Below are positions 27,053-35,739 of a stretch of 64,000 bases of DNA, piece by piece. The first letter of the stretch is position 1. Every line of letters starts with the position of its first letter. Both the position numbers and the translations under genes were made by a program. Origin of the DNA: Hymenobacter sp. PAMC 26628 (GTDB taxonomy: Bacteria; Bacteroidota; Bacteroidia; Cytophagales; Hymenobacteraceae); NCBI RefSeq assembly GCF_001562275.1, contig NZ_CP014304.1:4402001-4466000 (forward strand), read 5' to 3'. The notes under the pieces are model-generated. The model had not been told where the DNA came from, searched no databases, and saw nothing but the letters and a program-made list of their open reading frames with translations.

Positions 27053-27934
27053 ATGCCCCTTCTCTCCCACCGCCCGAAGCTGCGCCAGGCCCTCATTCTG
27101 GGAGCCAAGCTGGCGTTTGTGGTAGGGGCATTTTACTTTGTTTTCCAGCGCATTAGCGTGCGGGATGTGCGGCGGGTGCTGGCCACGGCGCAGCCGGGGT
27201 GGCTGGCGCTGGCGGCGGGCCTGTTCACGCTGTCGAAGTGGCTGTCGGCGCGGCGGCTGAACTACTTTTTCCGGGCCATTGGCGTGCCGCTGTCGGAGGA
27301 CGAAAACCTGCGCCTGTACTGGCTGGGGATGTACTACAACCTGTTTTTGCCCGGCGGCATCGGCGGCGACGGCTACAAGGTGTACTTGCTGCGCCAGCGC
27401 TTCCCCGGCAAAACCACGGCCCTGGTGCGGGCCCTGCTGCTCGACCGGGTAAGCGGGGTGCTGGCCCTGGGCGTGCTGGTGGGCGTGCTACTGGCCTTCG
27501 TGCCGGCCGTGCCACTGCCCTGGCGGGGGCTGGTGCTGGCCGGCGTGCCGGTGGGCGTGGCGGCCAGCTACTGGGGCAGCGGCCGGTTTTTCCCCGAGTT
27601 CCAGCCGCTGTTCGGGCGGGCGGGGTGGCTGGGCCTGGGCGTGCAGGGGGCCCAGGTGCTGTGCGCGTGGGCCATCCTGGCGGGCACCGGCACCAGCAGT
27701 CAAGTTATTGATTACCTGGTGGTCTTCCTCGTATCGTCGGTGGTGGCGGTGCTGCCGCTCACGGTGGGCGGCATCGGGGCCCGGGAGGTCACCTTCGTGC
27801 TGGGGGCCCAGGTGCTGCACCTCGACGCGGCCGTGTCGGTCACGGTCAGCCTCACGTTCTACCTCATCACGGCGGCGGTGGCGTTGCCCGGGGCGGTGTT
27901 CAGCTTCAAGGGAGCAGAGGCAACTGCGCCTTAG
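27053..27934 (+). CDS. LPG-synthase-TM/flippase-like integral membrane protein
   Basis: Protein of 293 residues with about seven to eight helices. The signature of the lysylphosphatidylglycerol synthetase transmembrane family is visible: NLFLPGGIGGDGYKVYLLR followed by RALLLDRVSGVLALG, and a late TVGGIGAREVTF. Relatives (UPF0104, AglD-like) move or modify lipids in the cytoplasmic membrane; the soluble aminoacyl-transferase domain of MprF is absent here. Starts 93 bp after the GT39-like gene with a truncated repeat between, so co-transcription is plausible. Confidence 0.82.
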   Translation: MPLLSHRPKLRQALILGAKLAFVVGAFYFVFQRISVRDVRRVLATAQPGWLALAAGLFTLSKWLSARRLNYFFRAIGVPLSEDENLRLYWLGMYYNLFLPGGIGGDGYKVYLLRQRFPGKTTALVRALLLDRVSGVLALGVLVGVLLAFVPAVPLPWRGLVLAGVPVGVAASYWGSGRFFPEFQPLFGRAGWLGLGVQGAQVLCAWAILAGTGTSSQVIDYLVVFLVSSVVAVLPLTVGGIGAREVTFVLGAQVLHLDAAVSVTVSLTFYLITAAVALPGAVFSFKGAEATAP

Positions 27935-27983
27935 CGGGCCGGGGCCCCGGCCGTCGGGCTGGCTCACGCGAACTGCGCGCCAA

Positions 27984-28799
27984 TCATTTCCACCACGTCC
28001 GCTCCTCCCGCCGCCGGGCCGCGCTGTTAACCGATAGGTTTTGGCCGGCGGCGTAGTCCTGCCAGCCGTTGGTCAGATACTTTTCGGCGGGGCTGAGTTC
28101 ACCCGCGCCCGTGTCAAAATCGCCGGCGTTGGGGATGCGGTAGTCGCCCCAGTTGCAGCGCTGCGTCTTTTTGGTGGCGTAGCTCGTCCAGCTGCCGGCA
28201 AACTGGTTGTTGCAAAAACTGTCCGACATTTTGTTGATGTCGTCGTAGTGCAGGCGGTGCCGGTGGTCAAGGTACCAACGCATAACGGCCACGCCGCGGA
28301 AGATGCCGGTGTGGTCCTGGGCCGGGCTTTCGGTCAACTCGTAGCGGCCCACGGCGACGCCGGCCACGGCCATGTCGGGCAAGGGGCCTTCCTCGGACGC
28401 ATAAAGCTGCTTGACCGGCGTGGCTTCGCGCACCTGCTGCAAGCGCAGCGTGCCGCGAAAGGCCCGCACCAGGCCGGCCACCTCCGTTTTGCCCGTGATT
28501 TGGTACAGCGCGGGGTCGGCCCCCGACTTGTCCACGGTTAACACCTTGACCCGCAGGCGCTGGTAATCGGGCCCGATGAAGCCCACGACCACCGTGGCCG
28601 AGGCTTGCAGCAGCAGGGGCCCAAAGTTGTATTTCGTGTACTGCCCTAGCTTTTCGGCCGGGCGCAACGCGGTGCCAGCCAGCGCAGCGCGGCCAAACGC
28701 CGCGCTTTCCGCGGGCAGCGGCGCAGCCTTCTGGCTCATCAGAGAAAGCAAACCGAGCACCCCAGCGAAAAGCAGCAACAACCTGGGAGAAATTTGCAT
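27984..28799 (-). CDS. Secreted protein of unknown function
   Basis: Protein of 271 residues from ATG 28799 (MQISPRLLLLFAGVLGLLSL), a signal peptide. I do not recognise a family. The mature part contains YTKYNFGPLLLQASATVVVG, EEGPLPDMAVAGVAVGRYEL and a Tyr/Trp/Cys-rich end (FCNNQFAGSWTSYATKKTQR). The tail looks like a domain for extracellular presentation of aromatic residues, but that is only an impression. It is divergent from the histidine kinase gene. Confidence 0.7.
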   Translation of the reverse strand: MQISPRLLLLFAGVLGLLSLMSQKAAPLPAESAAFGRAALAGTALRPAEKLGQYTKYNFGPLLLQASATVVVGFIGPDYQRLRVKVLTVDKSGADPALYQITGKTEVAGLVRAFRGTLRLQQVREATPVKQLYASEEGPLPDMAVAGVAVGRYELTESPAQDHTGIFRGVAVMRWYLDHRHRLHYDDINKMSDSFCNNQFAGSWTSYATKKTQRCNWGDYRIPNAGDFDTGAGELSPAEKYLTNGWQDYAAGQNLSVNSAARRREERTWWK

Positions 28800-28956
28800 A
28801 TTGGGTTGATAATAAGCAGTAAAACCAAGCGCGCAGTGGCCCCGCAATATACAGTGGCTGCGCAGTATATAGCCGGGGCAAATGCATGCCAGCGCACCTT
28901 ACCGGCCGAAACCGGCCGAAATTTGTTGTCCCGCCGGCCCATTCTCTTCCCCGCCC

Positions 28957-30351
28957 ATGCCCGCTCCCCTCACCGCCGCCGATTTATCCACCGTCACGGC
29001 CTTTGCCGGGCTGCCCGACGATACCCTGGCCTGGCTGCTGGCCCACGGCGAAGACCGCCGCTACGGCCCCGACGAAACCGTGGTGCAAGCCGGCGACGCG
29101 GCCCAGTACATGATGGCCATCCTAGCGGGCGGCCTCCAGTTTTATGCCGAGCGCAACGGCCGTGCGGAGCCGGTGTTCCGCATCGAGGCGGGGCAGGTGA
29201 GCGGGGTACTGCCCTACTCGCGGCTGCGCACCATCGGCGGCCGGGGCGTGGCCGTGGGCGAGACCCACATCTTGCTGCTGCACCGCGACTTATTCCCCGA
29301 GCTGGAGCGCACCAGCCCCGAGCTGATCCAGCGCCTAGTGGGCCTGATGAGCGACCGGGTGCGCGAGCAAACCCGCGGCCAGGAGCGCGACGAGAAGCTG
29401 CGGGCGCTGGGCAAGCTCTCCGCCGGCCTGGCCCACGAGCTCAACAACCCCGCCGCCGCCATCAGCCGGGCCGCCGCTACGCTGGGGGCCCGGCTGGGGA
29501 TCCAACCCGCGCTGCTCTCGGCCCTAGCCAGCCACTGCCCCGCCCCCGAGGCCCTGCACGCCCTCACGCTGCTGGCCCACCCGCAGCCCGCCGCAGCGGG
29601 GGCCCCCACGGCTTCGGCCCTGGACCGGGCCGATGCGGAAGACGAGCTGGCCGACTGGCTCGAAACCCAGGCCGTGCCCGACGGCTCGGCGCTGGCCGGG
29701 GGCCTGCTGGCCGCCGGCCTGGCCCGCCCCGCCCTCGAAGAAGTGGCCGCGCTGCTGCCGCCCGCCGCCCGCCCCGCCGCCTTCGCCTGGCTCGAAGGGC
29801 AGCTCAGCACCCAGGGGCTGCTGCGCGATGTGCAGGAAGCCAGCAGCCGCATCAGCACGCTGGTGGACAACGTGAAAACGTACTCGCACATGGACCGCGG
29901 CGGCGACTTCGCACCCCTCGACGCGGCGGCCGGGCTCGAGAGCACGCTCAACATTTTTGGGCACCAGCTGCGGGCCAAAAACATCCGGCTTACCCGCGAC
30001 TACGCGGCCGATTTGCCGCTCGTGCGCGGCCAGGTCAGCAGCCTCAACCAGGTGTGGACCAACCTCATCGACAACGCCGTGGACGCGCTACCCCCCGGCG
30101 GCGGCCTTACCTTGCGTACCCGCCTGGCCCCTGGATTCGTACAGGTGTGCGTGGCCGACGACGGGCCCGGCATTGCGGCCGATGTGCTGCCCCACATCTT
30201 CGAACCCTTCTACACCACCAAGGAAGCCGGCGAGGGCACCGGCCTCGGGCTCGACATTGCCCAGCGCATCGTGCAAAACCACGGCGGCCGGCTCGAAGTC
30301 ACCTCGGGGCCCCAGGGCACGGAGTTTTGCGCCTGGCTGCCGGTGGCGTGA
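28957..30351 (+). CDS. Sensor histidine kinase with cyclic-nucleotide-binding-like domain
   Basis: Soluble protein of 464 residues from ATG 28957. Residues about 5-125 form a cNMP-binding-like beta barrel (TVVQAGDAAQYMMAILAGGL), but a clear phosphate-binding cassette was not found, so the ligand is uncertain. A dimerisation helix carries the phospho-acceptor H160 (GLAHELNNPAAAIS), and the ATPase domain has NLIDNAVDAL, DDGPGI and GEGTGLGLDI. No membrane helix, so it senses a cytoplasmic signal. The REC-flavoprotein gene 200 bp downstream is its probable partner. Confidence 0.88.
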   Translation: MPAPLTAADLSTVTAFAGLPDDTLAWLLAHGEDRRYGPDETVVQAGDAAQYMMAILAGGLQFYAERNGRAEPVFRIEAGQVSGVLPYSRLRTIGGRGVAVGETHILLLHRDLFPELERTSPELIQRLVGLMSDRVREQTRGQERDEKLRALGKLSAGLAHELNNPAAAISRAAATLGARLGIQPALLSALASHCPAPEALHALTLLAHPQPAAAGAPTASALDRADAEDELADWLETQAVPDGSALAGGLLAAGLARPALEEVAALLPPAARPAAFAWLEGQLSTQGLLRDVQEASSRISTLVDNVKTYSHMDRGGDFAPLDAAAGLESTLNIFGHQLRAKNIRLTRDYAADLPLVRGQVSSLNQVWTNLIDNAVDALPPGGGLTLRTRLAPGFVQVCVADDGPGIAADVLPHIFEPFYTTKEAGEGTGLGLDIAQRIVQNHGGRLEVTSGPQGTEFCAWLPVA

Positions 30352-30376
30352 GGGCAGGAAGGGCAGAAGAGAATTA

Positions 30377-30495
30377 GGCCGTCATGCTCATCTGTCGTCC
30401 GCGCAGCCGAAGCATCTCTCCCACTAACTAATTCAATTGATTCCTGCTGCGGTTGAGATGCTTCACTACGCGGACGACAGATGAGCATGACGTTC
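30377..30495. repeat. Family A imperfect palindrome, copy 5 (variant arms)
   Basis: Arms GTCATGCTCATCTGTCGTCC and GGACGACAGATGAGCATGAC are exact complements; GAAGCATCTCTC and GAGATGCTTC form inner arms. The CTCATCTGTCGTCC extension differs from other family A copies. Confidence 0.87.
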
Positions 30496-30551
30496 TAAAT
30501 CAGTTGTTCTTACTACGCATTACCAACTGATAATAAATAACTTGCCTCCTG

Positions 30552-32201
30552 ATGAAAAAACCCGTTATCCTAGCCGTCGACGACGACTTGCAGGTCCTCA
30601 ACGCCGTTGAGCGCGACCTGCGCGCCGAGTTCCGCCGCGACTACCGCGTACTGCGGGCCGACTCGGGCGCCGGGGCCCTGGAAATTTTGCGCGAGCTGCA
30701 AACCCGCGCCGAGCCCCTGGCCCTGCTGCTGGCCGACCAGCGCATGCCCGGCATGGAAGGCGTGGAGCTGCTGGAAAAATCCCGGGCCCTGTTTCCGGAC
30801 GCCAAGCGCGTGCTGCTCACGGCCTACGCCGACACCGAGGCCGCCATCCGGGCCATCAACGGGGCCCGCATCGACTATTATTTGCTCAAGCCCTGGGACC
30901 CGCCCCAGGAGCTGCTCTACCCCACGCTGCACGACTTGCTGGCCGCCTGGCAGGCCCAGCACAAGCCCGCGTTTCAGGGCCTGCGGCTGATTGGGTTTCA
31001 ATGGTCGCCGCTGTCGCACGCCGTCAAGAGCGCCCTGGCCGGCTACATGGTGCCCTTCGAATGGCTCGATTTCGAGACCAACCCCACCGCGGCCAAGCTG
31101 CTCGAAAGCACCGAGTTCGAGGCCGCCGACTTGCCCGTGGTGGTGTACGCCGACGGCCACGCCGTGGCCCGCCCCACCCGCGCCGACCTCACGCAGTACC
31201 TGGGCCTGCTCACCCAGCCCTCGGGCGATTTGTACGACGTGGTGGTGATTGGCGCGGGGCCCTCGGGGCTGGGCGCGGCCGTGTACGGCGCTTCGGAAGG
31301 CCTGAAAACGCTGCTGATTGAGCGCGAAGCGCCCGGTGGGCAGGCCGGCACCAGCTCGCGCATCGAGAATTACCTGGGCTTCCCCACGGGCCTCAGCGGT
31401 ACCGAGCTGGCCCACCGCGCCTGGACGCAGGCCGTGCGCCTGGGTGCCGAGTTCCTGGCCGAGGAAGTGACCAACCTGTGCGTGCAGGACGGCTACAAAG
31501 TCCTCACCCTCAGCAATGGGAGCGAGGTGCGCACCCGGGCCGTGGTGCTCACCACCGGCGTCAGCTACCGCAAGCTGGAGGTGCCGGGCATCGACGCGCT
31601 CAGCGGCGCGGGCGTGTACTACGGGGCCGCCCGCACCGAGGCCCGCTCCTGCGACCAGCAGGATGTGTACATCGTGGGCGGCGGCAACTCGGCCGGGCAG
31701 GCGGCCATGTACCTGGCCACCTACGCCCGCCGGGTGTTCATCGTCATCCGCGGTAAGTCGTTGGCCAGCAGCATGTCGGCCTACCTGATCGAGCAGATTG
31801 CGGGCACCGAGAACATCGAAATCCTGCCTTTTGCCCAGGTGAAAGAGGTGCGCGGCGACGGCCACCTCGAAGCCGTGGTGTTGCAAGTGGGCGAGCAAAC
31901 CGAGGAGCGGCCCGCCCGGGCCCTGTTCGTGTTCATCGGGGCCAAGCCCAGTACGGAGTGGGTGTGCGGCACGGTCATTTGCGACGCCAAGGGCTACGTC
32001 CTCACCGGCCGCGACCTGGTGGCCGACCCGCGCTACGCCACCAGCTGGAAACGCCAGCGCGAGCCCTTCGCCCTCGAAACCTGCGTGCCCGGCGTGTTTG
32101 CCGCCGGCGACGGCCGCGCCGGGGCCATGGCCCGCGTGGCCGCCGCCGTCGGCGACGGCTCCACGGCCATCAAGTTCGTGCACCAGTACTTGGACGAGTA
32201 A
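30552..32201 (+). CDS. Response regulator fused to thioredoxin-reductase-like flavoprotein
   Basis: Protein of 549 residues. REC domain 1-125 with acidic pocket D10-D12, phospho-acceptor D62 (LADQRMPGMEG), T90 and K113. A thioredoxin/glutaredoxin-fold linker (about 140-215) has SPLS where an active-site CPxC would be. The rest is a class II flavoprotein: FAD motif GAGPSG (234-239), GGQAGTSSRIENYLG, NAD(P)H motif GGGNSA (376-381) and FAAGD. The CxxC that thioredoxin reductases carry before the NADPH motif is missing (YYGAARTEA). It probably links kinase phosphorylation to NAD(P)H/FAD chemistry rather than to thioredoxin. This fusion is a known but poorly understood family. Confidence 0.9.
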   Translation: MKKPVILAVDDDLQVLNAVERDLRAEFRRDYRVLRADSGAGALEILRELQTRAEPLALLLADQRMPGMEGVELLEKSRALFPDAKRVLLTAYADTEAAIRAINGARIDYYLLKPWDPPQELLYPTLHDLLAAWQAQHKPAFQGLRLIGFQWSPLSHAVKSALAGYMVPFEWLDFETNPTAAKLLESTEFEAADLPVVVYADGHAVARPTRADLTQYLGLLTQPSGDLYDVVVIGAGPSGLGAAVYGASEGLKTLLIEREAPGGQAGTSSRIENYLGFPTGLSGTELAHRAWTQAVRLGAEFLAEEVTNLCVQDGYKVLTLSNGSEVRTRAVVLTTGVSYRKLEVPGIDALSGAGVYYGAARTEARSCDQQDVYIVGGGNSAGQAAMYLATYARRVFIVIRGKSLASSMSAYLIEQIAGTENIEILPFAQVKEVRGDGHLEAVVLQVGEQTEERPARALFVFIGAKPSTEWVCGTVICDAKGYVLTGRDLVADPRYATSWKRQREPFALETCVPGVFAAGDGRAGAMARVAAAVGDGSTAIKFVHQYLDE

Positions 32202-32202
32202 G

Positions 32203-32299
32203 TGTAGCGTGGACTCTGCGCGTCCGCGCGGCGAAACGCAGCTACACGGCTAACAATAGGACGAAGCGAGACGCGCGGACGCGCAGAGTCCACGCTACA
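32203..32299. repeat. Family B imperfect palindrome, copy 4
   Basis: TGTAGCGTGGACTCTGCGCG and CGCGCAGAGTCCACGCTACA are exact complementary ends, with AGGACGAAGCGAG inside. Its right end overlaps the stop codon of the chbG gene. Confidence 0.88.
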
Positions 32300-33095
32300 A
32301 CTCGTCGTAGCGCACCAGCTGTATCTCGTTCTCCCTCAGGTATTCGGGCCACGCGGCGTCGCGCCAGAATTCGTACTCGGCCACGCGGTTGAGGTACGAG
32401 GTTTCGCGGTTCGTGAGGCCTGGGTGGGTCATGAACTCCACCAGGGGGCCCCGGCGGAAGGCCCGCGCCAGGCCCTGGGCGAAGATCGGCAGCGTGGCAT
32501 CCTGGGCGGCCGAGAAGTCGGCCACTAGCGCGTTGGGCGATTGAAACCCGCGCAGGCCGTAGCGCGAGGCCACACCGAAGGCGTTGAGCAGCTGGCCACG
32601 CAGGGCGTAGCCGGGCTGGCTGCTCCAGCGGCGCAGGCGACGGATGCCGTGCCGCCGCAAGATGCCGGTGAGCACGGGCCCCAGCGCCGGATACAGGTGC
32701 TGGTGCTGGTGGCTGTCGGCGTGCGAAACGGGGACGTCGAACCGCGCCAGGCGGGCCAGTTGGGCCACCACCTCGGTTTCCAACTCGCCCACCCGCACGC
32801 GGCCGCTGAGGAAGCGCGCCAGCAGCTGCTGGCCCTTAAAAAACTGCCCGTCGGGGCCCAACAGCGTGCGCACGGCGGAGGCGCGGCTCAGCGGCGCGCC
32901 GTCTATCAGGTTGAGGTGCAGGCCGGTGGAGATGTGCGCTTGCAAGGGCCCCAGGGCGCGCAGGTCGGCGTCGGTGGCCAGGTTGGCCATCACGGTGGTG
33001 CTGCTGATGCGGCGCTGCGCGGCCAGCTCCTGGATAGCGGCGGTGGCGGGCGCGTCCCAGCCGTAGTCGTCGCAGTTGATGATGAGCCGGCGCAT
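32295..33095 (-). CDS. ChbG/HpnK-type carbohydrate deacetylase (YdjC fold)
   Basis: Protein of 266 residues. The metal-site words of the YdjC family are seen: LIINCDDYG (4-12), STGLHLNL, and HADSHQHQHLYP. These enzymes remove acetyl groups from diacetylchitobiose or, in the HpnK type, from sugar-linked hopanoid precursors, so the substrate is open. Its TAG stop lies inside the end of a family B repeat, meaning the last codons may have been reset by repeat insertion. Single gene by context. Confidence 0.87.
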   Translation of the reverse strand: MRRLIINCDDYGWDAPATAAIQELAAQRRISSTTVMANLATDADLRALGPLQAHISTGLHLNLIDGAPLSRASAVRTLLGPDGQFFKGQQLLARFLSGRVRVGELETEVVAQLARLARFDVPVSHADSHQHQHLYPALGPVLTGILRRHGIRRLRRWSSQPGYALRGQLLNAFGVASRYGLRGFQSPNALVADFSAAQDATLPIFAQGLARAFRRGPLVEFMTHPGLTNRETSYLNRVAEYEFWRDAAWPEYLRENEIQLVRYDEL

Positions 33096-33138
33096 TGAGG
33101 GAAATGGAGCGGTTTGAGTTAGCTGAAGGATGTTTTTA

Positions 33139-33173
33139 GGCCGTCATGCTCATCTAGTGTCCGCGCATGACCG
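33139..33173. repeat. Family A fragment, copy 6
   Basis: GGCCGTCATGCTCATCTAGT, then GTCCGCGCATGACCG; a much shortened element of the copy-5 subtype. Confidence 0.6.
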
Positions 33174-33210
33174 TTTTTATTAACCCAAACCGCTCCGATG
33201 CAAAGAAAAA

Positions 33211-33495
33211 TCAGGGCCGCTTGGCGATTTTGTTGAACGTGATGCTGCGCTGGGCCTGCGACTTGAAGCGGGCGTCGTCGACGGCGCTCTTGGCGCGGTG
33301 CTTGGTGGGGCGGCCCTGCACCCGGGCCCGCCACCGGCGCCACGAGGCCGCCTTTAACTCGCGGCGCATCAACTCAATAACGGCTTGCTCGGACAGGCCG
33401 AATTGCGCCAGGATGGCCTCGAACGGCGTGCGGTCTTCCCAGGCCATTTCGATTACGCGGTTGGTGTCTTCAGCGGTGAGGGTGGGAATTTCCAT
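33211..33495 (-). CDS. DUF2805/TIGR03643 family protein
   Basis: Protein of 94 residues, starting MEIPTLTAEDTNRVIEMAWE, with RTPFEAILAQFGLSEQAVIE and RRWRARVQGRPTKH. This matches a small conserved family of unknown function found in many Gram-negative bacteria. A helix-turn-helix-like segment at about 24-44 and a basic C-terminus are compatible with nucleic-acid binding, which is inference only. Confidence 0.85.
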   Translation of the reverse strand: MEIPTLTAEDTNRVIEMAWEDRTPFEAILAQFGLSEQAVIELMRRELKAASWRRWRARVQGRPTKHRAKSAVDDARFKSQAQRSITFNKIAKRP

Positions 33496-33578
33496 GTGGG
33501 GTGGGGCCGCGGGAGTGGCGCGCCGCTCCTTTAAGCGGAGCCGCGCCGGATAGGTTGCGGCCGGCGCGGCCCGGGGCC

Positions 33579-34637
33579 CTATTTAATTGCCGCGGCCGCC
33601 GCGGGCATGGGCACCGGAGCGGCCGCGGGGGCCCCAGCGGCGTGGTGCGCCAGGTGCCGCAGCACGTAGGGCCGGCGGTTGCGGCGGGCGAAGTAGGTGT
33701 AAGTACCAATTTCGGCCAGCACCCCGAAGCTCAGCAGAAAGATACCGCCCATGATGAGGAACAGGCTGAAGATGAACTCCATCGGGAAGCGCGCCGAGAT
33801 GTTCAGCCCGAAAAACACGGCCGCCACCAGGAAGCCCGAGGTGAGGGCCCCGCCGATGAGCAGGCTCAGGATGCCGAGCACGCCGAACAGCCGGAACGGC
33901 TTGCGGGCGTAGACCACGGTGAAGCGCAAAATCAGCAAGTCGACGATGACTTTAAAGACTTTGTTGAGGCCGTAGTTGCTGGTGCCGAACTCGCGGGCCC
34001 GGATTTCGATGGGAAACTCGATGTATCGCACGCCCTTGCGCGCCACCAGGGCCCCCAGGAAGCGGTGGGCGTCGCCGAGCATCTCCACGTTGGTGAGCAG
34101 GTAGCGGCGGTAGGCCTTGTAAGTGGCCCCGAAGTACTCCAGCTTCACACCCGACAGGCGGCTGATGATGTTGTGGGCCCCGTTGGAAATCAGCGTTTTG
34201 AGGAAGCCTTCGGGGCGCTTGCTCTTGGCGCCGCCCACCATATCGTAGCCCGCGCGGATGAGGCGCACGAACTCGGGCAGGTAGGCCGGGTCGTGCTGCA
34301 AGTCGCCGTCCATGGCCACCACGATGCTGCCCTGGGCCTGCTCGAAGCCGGCGCGCAGGCCCAGCGTTTGGCCGTAGTTGCCGGCCAGGTCGAGGCCGAT
34401 GATGTGCGGGTTGGCCGCGGCCAGGGCGCTGATGTGGCCCCAGGTTTGGTCGGCGCTGCCGTCGTTCACCAGGATTAATTCGTAGCGGAAGCCGTGGGTT
34501 TCCATCACCTCCACGATTTGGCCGGCCAGGGTGCGCACGCTCTGCGCCTCGTTGTAGAGCGGCACGACGACGGAAATCAGCTCGTCGGCGTCGAAGGGCG
34601 GCGGGGTGGCGGGGGCCATCGGGAAGGTAGTGGGCAT
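33579..34637 (-). CDS. GT2 glycosyltransferase, DPM1/GtrB-like, with two C-terminal helices
   Basis: Protein of 352 residues from ATG 34637 (MPTTFPMAPATPPP); a second ATG at 34619 is possible. GT-A fold with ISVVVPLYNEA, the nucleotide/metal word MDGDLQHDPAYLPEF and the acceptor-side word FGTSNYG. Two membrane helices at about 265-330 follow. Such enzymes make polyprenyl-phosphate sugars at the inner membrane, the donor used by GT39-type transferases such as those at 25295 and 41312. Confidence 0.88.
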   Translation of the reverse strand: MPTTFPMAPATPPPFDADELISVVVPLYNEAQSVRTLAGQIVEVMETHGFRYELILVNDGSADQTWGHISALAAANPHIIGLDLAGNYGQTLGLRAGFEQAQGSIVVAMDGDLQHDPAYLPEFVRLIRAGYDMVGGAKSKRPEGFLKTLISNGAHNIISRLSGVKLEYFGATYKAYRRYLLTNVEMLGDAHRFLGALVARKGVRYIEFPIEIRAREFGTSNYGLNKVFKVIVDLLILRFTVVYARKPFRLFGVLGILSLLIGGALTSGFLVAAVFFGLNISARFPMEFIFSLFLIMGGIFLLSFGVLAEIGTYTYFARRNRRPYVLRHLAHHAAGAPAAAPVPMPAAAAAIK

Positions 34638-34663
34638 GGGCAGCGGCGGCAAAAAACGGACGG

Positions 34664-34671
34664 CGAAGGTA
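34664..34671 (-). promoter_or_regulatory. Putative -7 promoter box of the GT2 gene
   Basis: TACCTTCG on the minus strand, a one-base variant of TAnnTTTG, 26 bp upstream of ATG 34637. Confidence 0.5.
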
Positions 34672-34782
34672 CGGCCGGGGCCCCGGGCTCTCCGCTGGGG
34701 CCCAACTGGAACGGCCTTTGCGCCGCGGCGGGAAGCCAAACGGCGCTGGGGGCCCCGGCGCCCGCCGCGCCCGGGGCCCTAA

Positions 34783-34828
34783 AAAATGCCCGGAACTCCA
34801 GCGCTACGGCGGGGGCCCCGGGCATTTT
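34783..34828 (-). terminator. Terminator of the reductase gene
   Basis: Reading leftward, AAAATGCCCGG pairs with CCGGGCATTTTTT, followed by the T run on the minus strand, 20 bp after the stop at 34849. Confidence 0.75.
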
Positions 34829-34848
34829 CAGGCGCGGCTGTCGTTTGT

Positions 34849-35715
34849 TTACTTACCGTAAACAGCGGTTAAGTAAGTTTTCAGGTCCGTGGGCTTGCGG
34901 CCCAGGAGTTGTTCGAAGTCGGGGCTGCTGGCGTCAAATTCGTTGGCCGCGATGGCGCTGGCCAGCTCGCCCATCATCGCCACCACGGGCCCGGGCACTT
35001 GGTGCTGGCGCATGCCGGCGGCCAGGTCTTCGCCCGCGATGGGCACGTACGTCACCGCCTGGCCCGTTACCTCGCCGAGCACCGCGGCAATGCCGTGGAA
35101 GGAACAGGGCGGCGCGGGCGCAATGTCGTAGGCTTTGTTGTCGTGGCCTTGGGTGGCCAGCACGTGAGCGGTGGCCTGGGCAATTTCTTCGCGCAGGGCG
35201 AAGCTCACCCGGCCCGCACCGGCCGCAAAGTAGATTTTGCCGCTGGCCAGTGCGCCTTCGCCCACGAACATCGGCACCAGGTCCAGGTACAGGGTGTTGC
35301 GCAGCAGCGTGTACGTCAGGCCCGAGGCCAGCAGGTACGCTTCCGTGGCGGCGTGGCTCCGATTGGAGCCGAAGTGCGACGCGGCCGACGGCCGGAAGAT
35401 GCTGGTGTACACCACGTGCCGCACGCCGGCCTGCTTCGCGGCGTCGATGGCGTTGCGGTGCTGCTGCACCCGCGTGGCGTAGTCAAACTCGCTGGTCGAT
35501 ACCAGCAGCACCGTGTCGATGCCTTGGAACGCCGCCGCCAACGCGGCGGGGTCGTCGTAATCGCCCGGGCGCACCTGCACGCCGAGCGGGCGGAGGTCCT
35601 GGGCTTTTTGGGGGTCGCGCACCACGGCGACGAGGTTGGGGGCCCCTACCTGGGGCAGCAGGGCTTGGAGGGTGGCGCGGCCGAGCTGGCCCGTGGCGCC
35701 GGTAATGGCAATCAT
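34849..35715 (-). CDS. NmrA/QorB-like NAD(P)H-binding reductase
   Basis: Protein of 288 residues from ATG 35715 (MIAITGATGQLGRATLQALL), an atypical short-chain dehydrogenase. Dinucleotide motif TGATGQLG at 5-12, then RDPQKAQDLRPLGVQVRPGD, the usual NmrA/QOR2 second strand, and no YxxxK pair in the classical position. QorB-like enzymes reduce quinones with NADPH. Divergent from an HxlR regulator across a short palindromic intergenic region, a common arrangement in which the regulator controls the enzyme in response to electrophiles or disulfide stress. Confidence 0.88.
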   Translation of the reverse strand: MIAITGATGQLGRATLQALLPQVGAPNLVAVVRDPQKAQDLRPLGVQVRPGDYDDPAALAAAFQGIDTVLLVSTSEFDYATRVQQHRNAIDAAKQAGVRHVVYTSIFRPSAASHFGSNRSHAATEAYLLASGLTYTLLRNTLYLDLVPMFVGEGALASGKIYFAAGAGRVSFALREEIAQATAHVLATQGHDNKAYDIAPAPPCSFHGIAAVLGEVTGQAVTYVPIAGEDLAAGMRQHQVPGPVVAMMGELASAIAANEFDASSPDFEQLLGRKPTDLKTYLTAVYGK

Positions 35716-35739
35716 ACGTTTGGCGGTTAAAAGGTTAAA

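Noticed and set aside
27984..28799. Assigning a function to the secreted protein before the histidine kinase
   Set aside because: No recognisable motif; its aromatic and Cys-rich end is not diagnostic.
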